A DNA stretch of 64,000 nt from Kineosporia sp. A_224. Lineage in GTDB: Bacteria; Actinomycetota; Actinomycetes; Actinomycetales; Kineosporiaceae. Below, in pieces: positions 39,576-49,039 of this stretch. The stretch covers positions 1 to 64,000 of the forward strand of contig NZ_MWLN01000184.1 of NCBI RefSeq assembly GCF_002198655.1, in the 5' to 3' direction. How positions within the stretch are numbered: position 1 is the stretch's first letter; the number at the start of each line of letters is the position of its first letter. A model generated the notes under the pieces. It was not told where the DNA came from. It saw nothing but the letters and a program-made list of their open reading frames with translations, and did no database searches. The position numbers and the translations under genes were made by a program.

Positions 39576-40321
39576 GACGCCACCTCCGTTCCTGTCCCGA
39601 AGTAGGCCCGGGTGATCTCCTCCCGGTCCGCGTGCTCGCGGGCGACGTCCCGGGTGACCCTGCCCTCGAGCAGGCAGACCACCCGGGTCGCCGTCCGCAG
39701 CGCCCGCTCGATGTCCTGCTCGACGAGGACGACCCCGACCCCGCCGGCCAGCACCGCCTCCAGCGAGGCGTAGACGACGTCGACCGCGGCGGGCGACAGC
39801 CCGAGCGAGACCTCGTCGAGGAGCAGCAGGGCGGGGTCGGCGACGAGGGCCCGCCCGATCGCGGTGGCCTGCTGCTCACCGCCGCTGAGCAGGCCCGCCG
39901 GGCGGTCCCTGAGCCGGGCCAGCAGCGGGAAGGCGTCGAGCACCCGCTCGACGTCCCAGCCGCCGCGCGGCAGCGCGGACGCCTCGTCGGCACCGCGACG
40001 CGACCGGGCGGGGACCCCGACGAGCAGGTTCTCCAGCACCGACAGGCCGGGGAACAGCAGGCGCCCCTCGGGCACGAGGCTGATCCCGGCCCGCACCCGC
40101 TGGTGCGCCGGCACCGCGGTGACGTCGGTGCCGCCGAGCAGGACCCGGCCCCGGGCGACCGGCAGGCTGCCGGCCACCGCGTGCAGCAGTGTCGACTTGC
40201 CGGCCCCGTTGGCGCCGACGAGCGCGACCACCTCCCCGGAGGCGACCGTGAGGTCGACCTCGCGGACGGCGGTGAGCAGCCCGTGCCGGACGACGAGACC
40301 CTCGATGCGCAGCAGCGTCAC
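39572..40321 (-). CDS. livF: LivF-type ABC transporter ATPase
   Basis: A 249-aa ATP-binding subunit with Walker A GANGAGKST, signature LLSGGEQQA, Walker B LLLLDEVSLGLSP and H-loop. ISLVPEGRLLFPGLSVLENL is the LivF-specific block. The GTG start overlaps the livG stop (GTGA). It powers import together with the LivG-type ATPase. Confidence 0.94.
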   Translation of the reverse strand: MTLLRIEGLVVRHGLLTAVREVDLTVASGEVVALVGANGAGKSTLLHAVAGSLPVARGRVLLGGTDVTAVPAHQRVRAGISLVPEGRLLFPGLSVLENLLVGVPARSRRGADEASALPRGGWDVERVLDAFPLLARLRDRPAGLLSGGEQQATAIGRALVADPALLLLDEVSLGLSPAAVDVVYASLEAVLAGGVGVVLVEQDIERALRTATRVVCLLEGRVTRDVAREHADREEITRAYFGTGTEVAS

Positions 40322-41067
40322 GATCCCGGCCCTCCGTAGTACGCCTGCTGCACCCGCGGCGAGGCGATCACCTCGTCCGGCGGCCCGTCGGCGATGACGG
40401 TGCCCTCGGCGAGGCAGACCAGCCGGGTCGCGGCCCGGACCAGGACGTGCACGAGGTGCTCGATCCAGACCACGGCCAGCCCCTGGCCGCTCAGCGTCCC
40501 GACGAGGTCGACGAGGTCGTCGGTCTCGGCGTCCGTCAGCCCGCCGGCGACCTCGTCGAGCAGCAGCACCCGGGGCTGCAGGGCGAGCGCCCTGGCCAGT
40601 TCGAGCCGCTTGCGGTCGAGCAGGCCGAGGGCGCCCGCGGGGCGGTTCGCCAGGGCCGTCATCCGGGTCGCGACGAGGGCGCGGGCGGCCCGGTCGTACC
40701 CGGTCGCCCGGTCGACGCCGCCCGCGGTCGCCCCGACGAGGACGTTCTCGAACACGGTCATGCCGGTGAACGGTCGGGGCACCTGGTGCGTGCGGGCCAG
40801 GCCGTGCCGGGTCCGCACCGCGCCGCGGACCCGGGAGACGTCGTCCCCGCCGAGGACGACGCGCCCCTCCTGCAGGGTGACCGCCCCGGTGAGGACGTCC
40901 ACCAGGGTCGTCTTTCCGGCCCCGTTGGGGCCGACGACGCCGACCACCTCACCGGACCGGACGTCGAGGTCGACCCCCTGGAGCACCGGGACGGCGCCGT
41001 AGGCGTGCCGGACGCCGCGCACCGAGAGGGCGGGCGCGACGTCCGGTCCGGCGAGGCTCGCGGTCAC
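40318..41067 (-). CDS. livG: LivG-type ABC transporter ATPase
   Basis: A 249-aa ATP-binding subunit with Walker A GPNGAGKTT, RTHQVPRPFTGMTVFENVLVG (LivG block), Walker B VLLLDEVAGGLTD and the terminal VQQAYYGG. The usual signature LSGG reads LGLLDRKRLELARAL, the LivG variant. The GTG start overlaps the stop of the binding-protein gene. Confidence 0.93.
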   Translation of the reverse strand: MTASLAGPDVAPALSVRGVRHAYGAVPVLQGVDLDVRSGEVVGVVGPNGAGKTTLVDVLTGAVTLQEGRVVLGGDDVSRVRGAVRTRHGLARTHQVPRPFTGMTVFENVLVGATAGGVDRATGYDRAARALVATRMTALANRPAGALGLLDRKRLELARALALQPRVLLLDEVAGGLTDAETDDLVDLVGTLSGQGLAVVWIEHLVHVLVRAATRLVCLAEGTVIADGPPDEVIASPRVQQAYYGGPGS

Positions 41068-42380
41068 GACAGCGCCGTGTCCGCGGCGGCGACCGGGGCC
41101 GACGGGTAGCCGGAGTTCTCGACGATCCGGATGTCCAGCGGGAACGGCCCGTCCTCGGCCTTGACCCACTTGCCGTCGACGAGCGGCTCGGCGACGACGT
41201 TCTTCACCGGGCCGGAGGTCCAGTCGAGCCTGCCGACGACGGTGTCGATCGACGTCTTCCCGAGCGCGTTCGCGACCGCCGTGCGGTCCTTCGGGCTGCC
41301 CGACGACACCAGGGCGCTGATCGCGGTCTCGAGCAGCGCGGTCGTCGTGCCGAGGTTCTGCGTCCACTGGTTCCCCGAGGACTTCTCGTACGCGGCGGCG
41401 AGGTCCGCGCTCGACAGCCCGAGCAGCGCCGACCTCGTCGGCCACGACGGGTGCCAGTAGACCCCGGCGGTGAGGCCGGGCCCGATGTCGCCGAGCGCCT
41501 CGACCTGCTCGGGGAGCAGGCCGGTCTTCGCGATCGTCGCGATCTTCGGCCGGAACCCCTGCTGGGCGGCCTGCTTCCAGAACGTCGCGAAGTCCGGCGG
41601 GATGGCGAAGCTGTTGACCACCTCGACGTCGGACTTCTTGAACGTCGAGATGATCGACGTGAAGTCCTGGGTCCCGGTCGGGAACGCGCCCGGGTCGACG
41701 ACGGTCAGCCCGGCCTTGGTGAGGATCGGGCCCAGGCCCGCCCGGATCGCGTTGCCGTCCGCGTCGTTCGGCCAGAGCACGCCGACCTTCTTGTTGTTCG
41801 GCACGCCGTTCAGCCACAGGGACTTGTAGACGACGGCGAGGTCGTCGACGCCGATGAAGAAGTGGTACGTGTACGTGAACGGCTTGTCGGGGGTGGCACC
41901 GCGGCCGAAGTAGAACGCCTCCCAGGGGCACACCGTCGACAGGCAGGGCACCCGGGCGGCCTCGGCCGCGTCCGCGACCGGGTTGACCGTCTCCGGCGTC
42001 GAGCTCGTGACGAGCATGTCGACGCCGGAGGCGATGAGCTCGTTGGCGACCTTCGCCGCCTGCTGCGGGTCGGACTGGCTGTCCTTGACCTCGATCCGGA
42101 CCTGGTAGATCGTGCCGCCGATCGTCAGGCCCTTCGAGACGGCCTTCGTGACCTGCTCGACGACGAACGGGTCCACCTCGCCGAAGCCGGCGGCGAAACC
42201 GGTCGACGGCGTGACGTAGCCGATCCGCAGGGTCTGGGTGCCGCCCGCGGAGGCGGCGGAGGTGCTGCCGCCGGCGGACTTCACCCCGCCGCAGGCGGCG
42301 AGCAGGCCGGCACCGCCGGCGGCCGCGCCGAGGGCTGCGGCCCCCCGGAGCAGTCCGCGACGGCTGACGTCGTTCGACAC
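41064..42380 (-). CDS. Liv-type solute-binding lipoprotein, Tat-exported
   Basis: A 438-aa extracytoplasmic binding protein. The N-terminus has the twin-arginine SRRGLLRG and lipobox LLAAC, so it should be folded before export and lipid-anchored. The mature part is a Peripla_BP_6 domain (LRIGYVTPSTGFAAGFGE, VDMLVTSSTPETVNPVADAAEAARVPCLS). GTG start. It sets the substrate of the importer, but specificity cannot be read from sequence. Related proteins in similar operons bind aromatic acids or other small organics. Confidence 0.9.
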   Translation of the reverse strand: MSNDVSRRGLLRGAAALGAAAGGAGLLAACGGVKSAGGSTSAASAGGTQTLRIGYVTPSTGFAAGFGEVDPFVVEQVTKAVSKGLTIGGTIYQVRIEVKDSQSDPQQAAKVANELIASGVDMLVTSSTPETVNPVADAAEAARVPCLSTVCPWEAFYFGRGATPDKPFTYTYHFFIGVDDLAVVYKSLWLNGVPNNKKVGVLWPNDADGNAIRAGLGPILTKAGLTVVDPGAFPTGTQDFTSIISTFKKSDVEVVNSFAIPPDFATFWKQAAQQGFRPKIATIAKTGLLPEQVEALGDIGPGLTAGVYWHPSWPTRSALLGLSSADLAAAYEKSSGNQWTQNLGTTTALLETAISALVSSGSPKDRTAVANALGKTSIDTVVGRLDWTSGPVKNVVAEPLVDGKWVKAEDGPFPLDIRIVENSGYPSAPVAAADTALS

Positions 42381-42423
42381 GGGTTCGGGTGGCGGTGAAG
42401 GGTGGTGGTGCCGGGGGCGACCG

Positions 42424-43530
42424 TCAGAAGCGGACGACGGGCTTGACGGTGCGCCCGTGGTGCATGTCGCCGGCGGCCTCGTCGAGCTGGTCGAGCGTGT
42501 AGTGCCGGACGAGCTTCTCCAGCGGCAGCAACCCCTTGCCGTGCAGCGCGACGAGCTGCGGCAGCAGGGTCTCCGGCTCGCCGTCGCCGAGGGTCACGCC
42601 GACGACCTTCTTGCCGGGCAGGATGCCCTGGACGTCGAAGGACGCCTCGGTGCCGGCCGGCGGCGCCCCGACGACGGCGCAGGTGCCGCGGGCGGCGAGG
42701 ACGTCGATCGCGGTCCGGACGACGGCCGGCACCGCGGTGGTGTCGATCGTCGCGTCGACGCCACGACCGCCGGTCACCTCCAGGACCGCCTTCGTGACGT
42801 CCTCGTTGTCGGCGTCCACGGTGTGGGTGGCGCCGAGGTCGGCCGCGAGCGCGAGCCGCTCCGGCACCCGGTCGACCGCGACCACCGCGGCCAGCGGCAG
42901 CAGGTTCGCGGCCATCACGGCGGCGAGGCCGACGGCGCCCACCCCGAAGACGGCGATCGTGCTGCCGGGTGCCGGGTCGAGGATGTTCCACACCGTGCCG
43001 AAGCCGGTCTGGACGCCGCAGCCGAGCGGCGCGAGCACCTCGAGGTCGGCGTCCTGGGGGACCTTGACGACGCTGCGCTCGTCGGCGATCGCGTGCGCCG
43101 CGAACGACGACTGGCCGAAGAAGTGGCCGCCGATCGGGGTGCCGGCCCGGCTCACCGTCGGGGTGCCGTCGCGGCGGACCCCGGTGATGAGGTTGTCCGG
43201 CACCCAGGTCGCGCAGTACGCCGGGTGGCCGCCGCGGCAGTTCTCGCACCGGCCGCAGGACGTGTAGCTGAGGAGCACCTTGTCGCCCGGGGCGACCCGG
43301 GTCACCCCGGGGCCGACCTCGCGGACGATGCCGGCGCCCTCGTGGCCGAGGATGCCGGGCAGGGCGAACGGGATGCCCCCGACCTGGACGCCCAGGTCGG
43401 TGTGGCACAGGCCCGCCGCGACGATCTCGACGAGCACCTCGCCGGCCCGGACGTCGTCGAGGACGACGTCGGTGACGACGAACGGGGAACCGGGCGCCTC
43501 GACGACGGCGGCGCGGGTGGGCGTGGGCAT
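42424..43530 (-). CDS. Zinc alcohol dehydrogenase, aryl-alcohol type
   Basis: A 368-aa medium-chain dehydrogenase. Catalytic zinc ligands are in AGLCHTDLG and GILGHEGAGIV, with the third Cys in PLGCGVQTGFG. The structural zinc loop is CGRCENCRGGHPAYC. The NAD-binding motif is VFGVGAVGLAAV. The pattern matches the class III/benzyl alcohol dehydrogenase (XylB-like) group. It sits between the aldehyde dehydrogenase and the importer genes, so it likely oxidises the imported alcohol to the aldehyde. Confidence 0.92.
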   Translation of the reverse strand: MPTPTRAAVVEAPGSPFVVTDVVLDDVRAGEVLVEIVAAGLCHTDLGVQVGGIPFALPGILGHEGAGIVREVGPGVTRVAPGDKVLLSYTSCGRCENCRGGHPAYCATWVPDNLITGVRRDGTPTVSRAGTPIGGHFFGQSSFAAHAIADERSVVKVPQDADLEVLAPLGCGVQTGFGTVWNILDPAPGSTIAVFGVGAVGLAAVMAANLLPLAAVVAVDRVPERLALAADLGATHTVDADNEDVTKAVLEVTGGRGVDATIDTTAVPAVVRTAIDVLAARGTCAVVGAPPAGTEASFDVQGILPGKKVVGVTLGDGEPETLLPQLVALHGKGLLPLEKLVRHYTLDQLDEAAGDMHHGRTVKPVVRF

Positions 43531-43584
43531 GGTGGACTTCCTCTCGATCGAGTCTGACCGGAACGGGTTGTCGCAGAAGGGGTG

Positions 43585-45057
43585 TCAGCCGAGGTTGACG
43601 ACGACGGACTTGGTCCGCAGATACTCGGCGAGCGCCTCGGGGCCGTTCTCCCGGCCGTGGCCGGAGGCCCCGGTGCCGCCGAACGGCATCGCGACGTCGA
43701 GCAGCGACCAGCCGTTGACCCAGACGATCCCGGCGCGCAGCGCCGCGGCGACCCGGTGCACCCGGGCGACGTCCCTCGACTGCAGGCCGGCGGCCAGGCC
43801 GTAGGCGGTGCCGTTCGCGAGCGCGACGGCCTCCTCCTCGGTGTCGAACGGCTGCACCGTGACGACCGGGCCGAAGATCTCCTCCTGGACGAGCCGGGAG
43901 TCCTGCTGCACCCCGGTGACGACCGTCGGGGGCACGAAGAAGCCGCTCCCGGTCCGCTCCGGGCCGGAGACGACCTCGTAGCCCCGGCCGCGGCCGTGGT
44001 CGAGGAACTCCCGGACCTTCGCCGCGTGCCGGGCGCCGGCCATCGGGCCGATCACGGTGCCGTCGGCGAACGGGTCGCCGACCGGGACGCCCTGGACGGC
44101 GCCGCGCAGCGCACCGACGACGACGTCGTAGACTGGGCGCTCGACGAGCAGCCGGGTGCCGGCCATGCAGAACTGCCCGGTGTTGAAGACGAACGCGGCG
44201 ACGGCGGAGCCGATCGCGGCGTCGAGGTCGGCGTCGGCGAAGATGATGTTCGCGCCCTTGCCGCCGAGCTCGACGGTGACGTGCTTGAGGCCGGCCCCGG
44301 CGTCCTGCGCGACCTGCCGGCCGACGGCGCTGGAGCCGGTGAACGCGACCTTGTCGACCCCGTCGGCACCGACCAGTGCGCGCCCCGCGTCGGCGCCGCC
44401 GGTGACGACGTTGAGCACACCGTCCGGCAGCCCCGCCTCGTGGAACAGCTCGGCCATCCGCAAGGCCGACAGCGGCGTCTCCTCGGCCGGCTTGTGCACG
44501 ACCGTGTTGCCGCTGACCAGGGCCGCCGCGAGCTTCGTCGTCGACAGGATGAGCGGGAAGTTGAAGGGGGTCACCGCGGCGACGACGCCGTGCGGCTCCT
44601 TGCGGGTGTACGCGAACGCCGGGATCGACGTCGACCGGGCCGCGCCCTCGATCGTCGCGGCGAGCTGCGCGTAGTACTCGTAGGTGTCGGCCACGGTCGG
44701 GACGTCGACCGCCCGGGTGAACTGGAGCGGCTTGCCGACGTCGAGCGACTCCAGCCGCGCGAGCTCCTCGGCGTGCTCCCGGACCAGGCCCGCGACCCGG
44801 ACCAGCACCTCGGCCCGCCGCCGCGGCGGCAGCCCGGACCACACCCCGGAGTCGGCGGCCGAACGCGCCGCCCGGACCGCCCGTCCGACGTCCTCGGCAC
44901 CGGCCTCGGGGACCGTCGTGACGACGTCCCCGGTCGACGGGTCGAGGATCTCGCGGGTCCGTCCGTCGGCGGCCCCCGCCCGCTGCCCGCCGATCCAGAG
45001 CACCCCGGGTGCGGGCTCCGGACGTGCCACCGTCTGCTCGTCGGCCACCGCCGTCAT
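43585..45057 (-). CDS. NAD(P)-dependent aldehyde dehydrogenase
   Basis: A 490-aa aldehyde dehydrogenase with catalytic Cys in FVFNTGQFCMAGTR, general base Glu in VTVELGGKGANII, and cofactor residues in TPFNFPLILSTTKLA and FTGSSAVGRQV. I chose the ATG at 45057 because GAGGAGG lies just upstream; a longer reading from 45099 has no such site. It is probably the first gene of the minus-strand catabolic operon and oxidises the aldehyde from the adjacent alcohol dehydrogenase to the acid used by the ligase. Confidence 0.93.
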   Translation of the reverse strand: MTAVADEQTVARPEPAPGVLWIGGQRAGAADGRTREILDPSTGDVVTTVPEAGAEDVGRAVRAARSAADSGVWSGLPPRRRAEVLVRVAGLVREHAEELARLESLDVGKPLQFTRAVDVPTVADTYEYYAQLAATIEGAARSTSIPAFAYTRKEPHGVVAAVTPFNFPLILSTTKLAAALVSGNTVVHKPAEETPLSALRMAELFHEAGLPDGVLNVVTGGADAGRALVGADGVDKVAFTGSSAVGRQVAQDAGAGLKHVTVELGGKGANIIFADADLDAAIGSAVAAFVFNTGQFCMAGTRLLVERPVYDVVVGALRGAVQGVPVGDPFADGTVIGPMAGARHAAKVREFLDHGRGRGYEVVSGPERTGSGFFVPPTVVTGVQQDSRLVQEEIFGPVVTVQPFDTEEEAVALANGTAYGLAAGLQSRDVARVHRVAAALRAGIVWVNGWSLLDVAMPFGGTGASGHGRENGPEALAEYLRTKSVVVNLG

Positions 45058-45201
45058 CGTCGACCTCCTCGTCACGACTGCTGGAGCGACGAGAGTCACC
45101 GGCGCGGGGTGTCACCCGGGAGGGTGGAACCACCCCATCCACCACCCGTTCCGGTCCACCCGGGTACCCGTGGCCCCCGGCACCGGTCGCGCGCGGGCCG
45201 G

Positions 45202-47553
45202 CTACCGGGCCGCCGCGCGGCGCGCCGCCACCCAGCCGGCGACCTGGGTCCGGGAGGAGAACCCGAGCTTGGCGAGGATCCGCTCCAGGTGGCCGTCCAC
45301 GGTCCGCGGCGAGATGACCAGCGCGGCGGCGATCGCCTTGTTGCTCAGGCCCTCGGCGACGAGCTCGGCGACCGCGAGCTCCCGGGAGGTCAGCTCGCCC
45401 GGCCCCGGCGTGCCCGGTCCGGCAGTGCCCGGTCCGGCAGCCCCCGGACGCGCCGGCCGCGCGCGGCCCCCGTCGAGGACGGCCTCGACGACCTGGGCCA
45501 GCGCGGCGCCGGCGGGGATCCCGCCCGGGCGGCGGCCGCCGTCCTGCATCCGCTGCAGGCAGGCCGCCTGGTGACCGGCGAGCGGCGGGCCGAAGGCGGC
45601 GATCGTCGTCCCCGCGGTCCGCCAGGCGACGTCCGCCCCCGCGAGCCGGACGGCAGCCAGGTCCAGGTCGCCGGTCGACGCCGCGACCCAGGCCAGGGTC
45701 GAGATCATGAGCGCCACCCCGACCGAGTCGTTGAACCGGCGCTGGGTGGCCAGGCCCTCGGCGACCCGGGCCTCGGCCTGCGCCGCGTCGCCCCGCCGCC
45801 ACGCCTCGAAACCGAGCACCCAGAGCGTGTAGGAGCGGCACAGCTGCTCGCCGTGCTGCTCGCACAGGGCCAGCGCGCCCTGGCAGATCGCCACCGCGTC
45901 GCGGCCGCGGCCGCGGTGCACCTGGGTGATCGCGAGCTGGAAGTGGCTCCAGAGCAGGCCCTCGGTGTCGCCGTCGGCGGCCATCGTGGCGATCGCGCCC
46001 TCGAAGTGCGCCGCGGCGTCGTCGAGCGCGCCGGCGAACAGCGCCGCCGTCCCGCGCAGGCTCCGGGCGTGCGCGACCGAGGCGCCGTCGCCGACCCGGC
46101 CGCCGAGGGCCTCGCAGCCGTCGAGGCGGGCCGAGGCGGCCGGCTCGTCGCCCTGGAGCAGGCAGACCCAGGCGGCGACCCACAGCGCCCGGGCCCGCAG
46201 CGCGTCGTCCGGGGCCGGCAGCGCCAGGGCGGCGTCCAGCCACTGCCGGCCCTCGGCGAGGAAGTCGTCGGCGTACCAGTGGTTGCGCAGCCCGGCCACG
46301 AGCCGCAGCGCGGGCATCGGGTCGCCGTCCCCGGTGCGGACGGACGTCTCGAGCGCCGCCCGCAGGTTGCCGTGGTCGGCCCGCAGCCGCGCCAGGTCGC
46401 CCTCCTGCCGCGGCCCGCACCAGCGGGCGGCCGTCTCCTCGACGACGGCGAGGTAGTGGTCGCGGTGCCGCCGCGTGAGGTCCTCGACCTCGCCCAGCTC
46501 CTCGAGGCGCTCGCGGCCGTACTGGCGGATCGTCTCGAGCAGCCGGAACCGGACAGCAGGACCGTCGTGCTCACCCACGACGATCGACTGCGCGACGAGG
46601 TGGTCGAGGACGTCGAGCACCCCGGCCGCGGTGAGCGCACCGTCGTCCGAGCAGACCCCCTCGGCGGCGGCGAGGTCGAAGGAGCCGCTGAACACCGACA
46701 GCCGCGCCCAGAGCAGCCGCTGGGCCGGGGAGCACAGCGAGTGGCTCCAGTCGACGAGCGCGCGCAGGGTCTGCTGCCGGGGCTGCGCGGCGCTGCTGCC
46801 CGAGGTGAGCAGGGCGAAGCGGCTCTCGAGGCGCTCGACGACCTGCTCGACCGACAGCGAGCGCAGCCGGGTGGCGGCCAGCTCGATCGCCAGCGGGATC
46901 CCGTCGAGGCGGATGCAGAGCCGGGCCACCGCCTCGGCGTTCGCGTCCGTGACCGCGAACCCGGGCCGGATCGCGACGACCCGGTCGGTGAGCAGCCGGA
47001 CGGCGTCGAACTGGCTCGTCACCGCCGCGTGCTGCGGCAGCCGCAGGTCGGGGACGGCGAGCGGGGGGACGGCGAAGAGGTGCTCGCCGTCGACGCCGGT
47101 GGTGTGCCGGCTGGTGGCGAGCACGCGGACGTCCGTCGTCTGCCGCAGCATCCGGTCGACGAACCGGGCGCAGTCGGCGACGACGTGCTCGCAGTTGTCC
47201 AGGACGAGCAGGGCGTTGCGGTCCCGCAGGTGCTCGATGACCTTGTCGACGGCGGGCCGCGGCGAACGCTCGGCGACCCCGAGCGTGTTCGCGACGACCT
47301 CGGCGATCCGGCCGCCGTCCGTGATGACGGCGAGGTCCACGAACCACACGCCGGCGGTGAACGCGCGCCGGACGTCGGCCGCCATCGCCAGGGCCAGCCG
47401 GGTCTTGCCGACCCCGCCGGGCCCGGTGAGGGTGACCAGCCGGGACTCCCCCAGCAGCCGGCGGACGTCACCGAGCTCCCGCCGGCGGCCCACGAACCGG
47501 GTCACCGTCGCGGGCAACGTCCCTGGTGCCGCGGCCGACTGGTCGTCGTTCAT
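45202..47553 (-). CDS. LuxR-family regulator with AfsR/NB-ARC-like ATPase
   Basis: A 783-aa regulator. The N-terminal ATPase has P-loop TGPGGVGKTRLALAMA (about residues 43-58), LLVLDNCEHV (Walker B) and LCIRLDGIPLAIELAATRL (the GLPLA-like motif). A TPR-like helical region occupies about residues 350-680. The C-terminal LuxR helix-turn-helix reads LTSRELAVAELVAEGLSNKAIA, then SPRTVDGHLERILAKL. Such proteins sense an inducer and activate nearby operons. It lies between the two halves of the catabolic island, so it is a likely activator of one or both. Confidence 0.92.
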   Translation of the reverse strand: MNDDQSAAAPGTLPATVTRFVGRRRELGDVRRLLGESRLVTLTGPGGVGKTRLALAMAADVRRAFTAGVWFVDLAVITDGGRIAEVVANTLGVAERSPRPAVDKVIEHLRDRNALLVLDNCEHVVADCARFVDRMLRQTTDVRVLATSRHTTGVDGEHLFAVPPLAVPDLRLPQHAAVTSQFDAVRLLTDRVVAIRPGFAVTDANAEAVARLCIRLDGIPLAIELAATRLRSLSVEQVVERLESRFALLTSGSSAAQPRQQTLRALVDWSHSLCSPAQRLLWARLSVFSGSFDLAAAEGVCSDDGALTAAGVLDVLDHLVAQSIVVGEHDGPAVRFRLLETIRQYGRERLEELGEVEDLTRRHRDHYLAVVEETAARWCGPRQEGDLARLRADHGNLRAALETSVRTGDGDPMPALRLVAGLRNHWYADDFLAEGRQWLDAALALPAPDDALRARALWVAAWVCLLQGDEPAASARLDGCEALGGRVGDGASVAHARSLRGTAALFAGALDDAAAHFEGAIATMAADGDTEGLLWSHFQLAITQVHRGRGRDAVAICQGALALCEQHGEQLCRSYTLWVLGFEAWRRGDAAQAEARVAEGLATQRRFNDSVGVALMISTLAWVAASTGDLDLAAVRLAGADVAWRTAGTTIAAFGPPLAGHQAACLQRMQDGGRRPGGIPAGAALAQVVEAVLDGGRARPARPGAAGPGTAGPGTPGPGELTSRELAVAELVAEGLSNKAIAAALVISPRTVDGHLERILAKLGFSSRTQVAGWVAARRAAAR

Positions 47554-47598
47554 CGGGAGCGATCGTAGGTGCCCGCCCCCGGCCGGGCAGGAGCGGAC

Positions 47599-47615
47599 TT
47601 TCCGTCAGGCGGAAA
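47599..47615. promoter_or_regulatory. TTTCCG-N5-CGGAAA inverted repeat
   Basis: A 6-bp perfect inverted repeat with a 5-base spacer lies in the intergenic region between the LuxR-type gene and the VanA-type operon, 124 bp before the oxygenase start. It could be the operator of the nearby IclR or LuxR regulator. Confidence 0.5.
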
Positions 47616-47738
47616 CCCTGGTTCCCCGCGAGGTGGCCCGCACCACACCCTCGGCATGTCGCCGGCGACGGCGACGCCCCGACCGTCGGCCGGCAGCCCC
47701 CTCCCCGGGGACGCCGGCACCCACCCGCGGAGGTCCCG

Positions 47739-48845
47739 TTGAGCAGCCCCGTCACGTTCGTGCGCAACCAGTGGTACGTCGCGGCCTACGGCCGGGAGGT
47801 CACCTCCGAGGTCCTCGGCCGGACCGTCTGCGGCGAGGCGATCGCCCTGTTCCGCACCGGGTCCGGCACCGTCGCCGCCCTCGCCGACCGCTGCGTGCAC
47901 CGCCGGTTCCCGCTCTCCGCCGCGCCGAGCCAGGTCGTCGGCGACACCGTCGTCTGCGGGTACCACGGGTTCACCTACGACGGCACCGGCACGTGCGTCG
48001 CCGTTCCCGGGCAGAGCCGGGTGCCGCGGACGGCCCGGGTGACCGCGTACCCGGTCGTCGAGCAGGACTCGTTCGTCTGGGTGTTCATCGGCGACCCCGC
48101 GCTCGCCGACGCGACCCGGATCCCGCGGGCGCCCTGGCTCGCCGACGAGGCCTGGACGACGGTCAGCGGCATGGAGCCGCTCGCGGCACGCTGGGGCCTG
48201 CTCGTCGACAACCTGCTCGACCTGTCCCACGAGACGTACCTGCACGGCGGGTACATCGGCACCCCCGAGGTCGCCGAGACGCCGATCACCACCGAGGTCG
48301 ACGAGGAGGCCCGGATCGTCCGGGTCAGCCGGCACATGGCGGACGCCGCGTGCCCGCCGTTCTATGCGAACTCGACCGGGATCACCGGCCGGATCACCCG
48401 CTGGCAGGACATCGAGTACTTCCCGCCGTGCCTGTACACGCTGCACAGCCGGGTCGCCCCGGTCGGCGTCCTGCCGCCCGCCGAAGGCCCGGACGACGGG
48501 GCCTTCCACGTCGAGGTGGTCTACGCGATCACCCCCTCGACCGCGACGTCGACGTACGACTTCTGGGCCGTCGCGCGCGACTTCGCCCGGGACGACGAGG
48601 AGGTGAGCCGGTTCCTGCACGACAGCAACCGGACCGTCGTCCTCCAGGACGTCACCGCGCTGGACCTGCTCGAGACGGTCGTCGCCGCGGAGCCGGCCGG
48701 CACCCAGGAGCTGAGCATCAACATCGACACCGGTGCGCTCGCCGCCCGGCGGATGATCGCCGCGATGACCGCCGGGATGACCGCCGCGACCGACGCAGCG
48801 GTCGACGCAACGGCCGGGGCCGCCGCCGGCGCCGCGGTGCGATGA
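47739..48845 (+). CDS. Rieske aromatic oxygenase, VanA (vanillate demethylase)-type
   Basis: A 368-aa terminal oxygenase subunit. The Rieske cluster ligands are in CVHRRFPLS and CGYHGFTYDG. The mononuclear iron site is in DNLLDLSHETYLHGG. VRNQWYVAAYGREV is the VanA-type opening. Such enzymes demethylate methoxy-aromatic acids or hydroxylate similar rings with electrons from a VanB-type reductase. The TTG start has GGAGG five bases upstream. The Ala/Thr-rich C-terminal 30 residues are atypical. The 65-aa gene follows with a 4-bp overlap. Confidence 0.92.
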   Translation: MSSPVTFVRNQWYVAAYGREVTSEVLGRTVCGEAIALFRTGSGTVAALADRCVHRRFPLSAAPSQVVGDTVVCGYHGFTYDGTGTCVAVPGQSRVPRTARVTAYPVVEQDSFVWVFIGDPALADATRIPRAPWLADEAWTTVSGMEPLAARWGLLVDNLLDLSHETYLHGGYIGTPEVAETPITTEVDEEARIVRVSRHMADAACPPFYANSTGITGRITRWQDIEYFPPCLYTLHSRVAPVGVLPPAEGPDDGAFHVEVVYAITPSTATSTYDFWAVARDFARDDEEVSRFLHDSNRTVVLQDVTALDLLETVVAAEPAGTQELSINIDTGALAARRMIAAMTAGMTAATDAAVDATAGAAAGAAVR

Positions 48846-49039
48846 GCACGACCTTCACGGTCGACTGGCTGCCGGGCTCGGACGTCCTGCGCGGGCGCTG
48901 CCACTGCGGCGCGACGTCGTCCGCGCAGGACCCGGCGACCCTGCTCGACTGGCTCGGCGCGCACCCGGACGGGCACGACACGAGCGGCCCCGAGGCGCTC
49001 CTCGCGCCGCTGCCGGCGGGGGTGGCGGGCGATGCCTGA
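48842..49039 (+). CDS. Small CHC-motif protein between oxygenase and reductase
   Basis: A 65-aa protein with RGRCHCGATSSAQDPATLLDWL and a C-terminal Gly/Ala tail. It is coupled at both ends, by a 4-bp overlap with the oxygenase and an 8-bp overlap with the reductase, so it is made in step with them. The CxCG pair and a downstream His-rich segment (HPDGHD) could bind iron or zinc. I do not recognise the family; a cluster-assembly or subunit-adapter role is a guess. Confidence 0.72.
   Translation: MSTTFTVDWLPGSDVLRGRCHCGATSSAQDPATLLDWLGAHPDGHDTSGPEALLAPLPAGVAGDA

Noticed and set aside
42281-46420. A 1379-codon minus-strand open frame
   Set aside because: Low-complexity Arg/Gly/Ala translation that overlaps recognisable dehydrogenase and regulator genes; an effect of high GC content.
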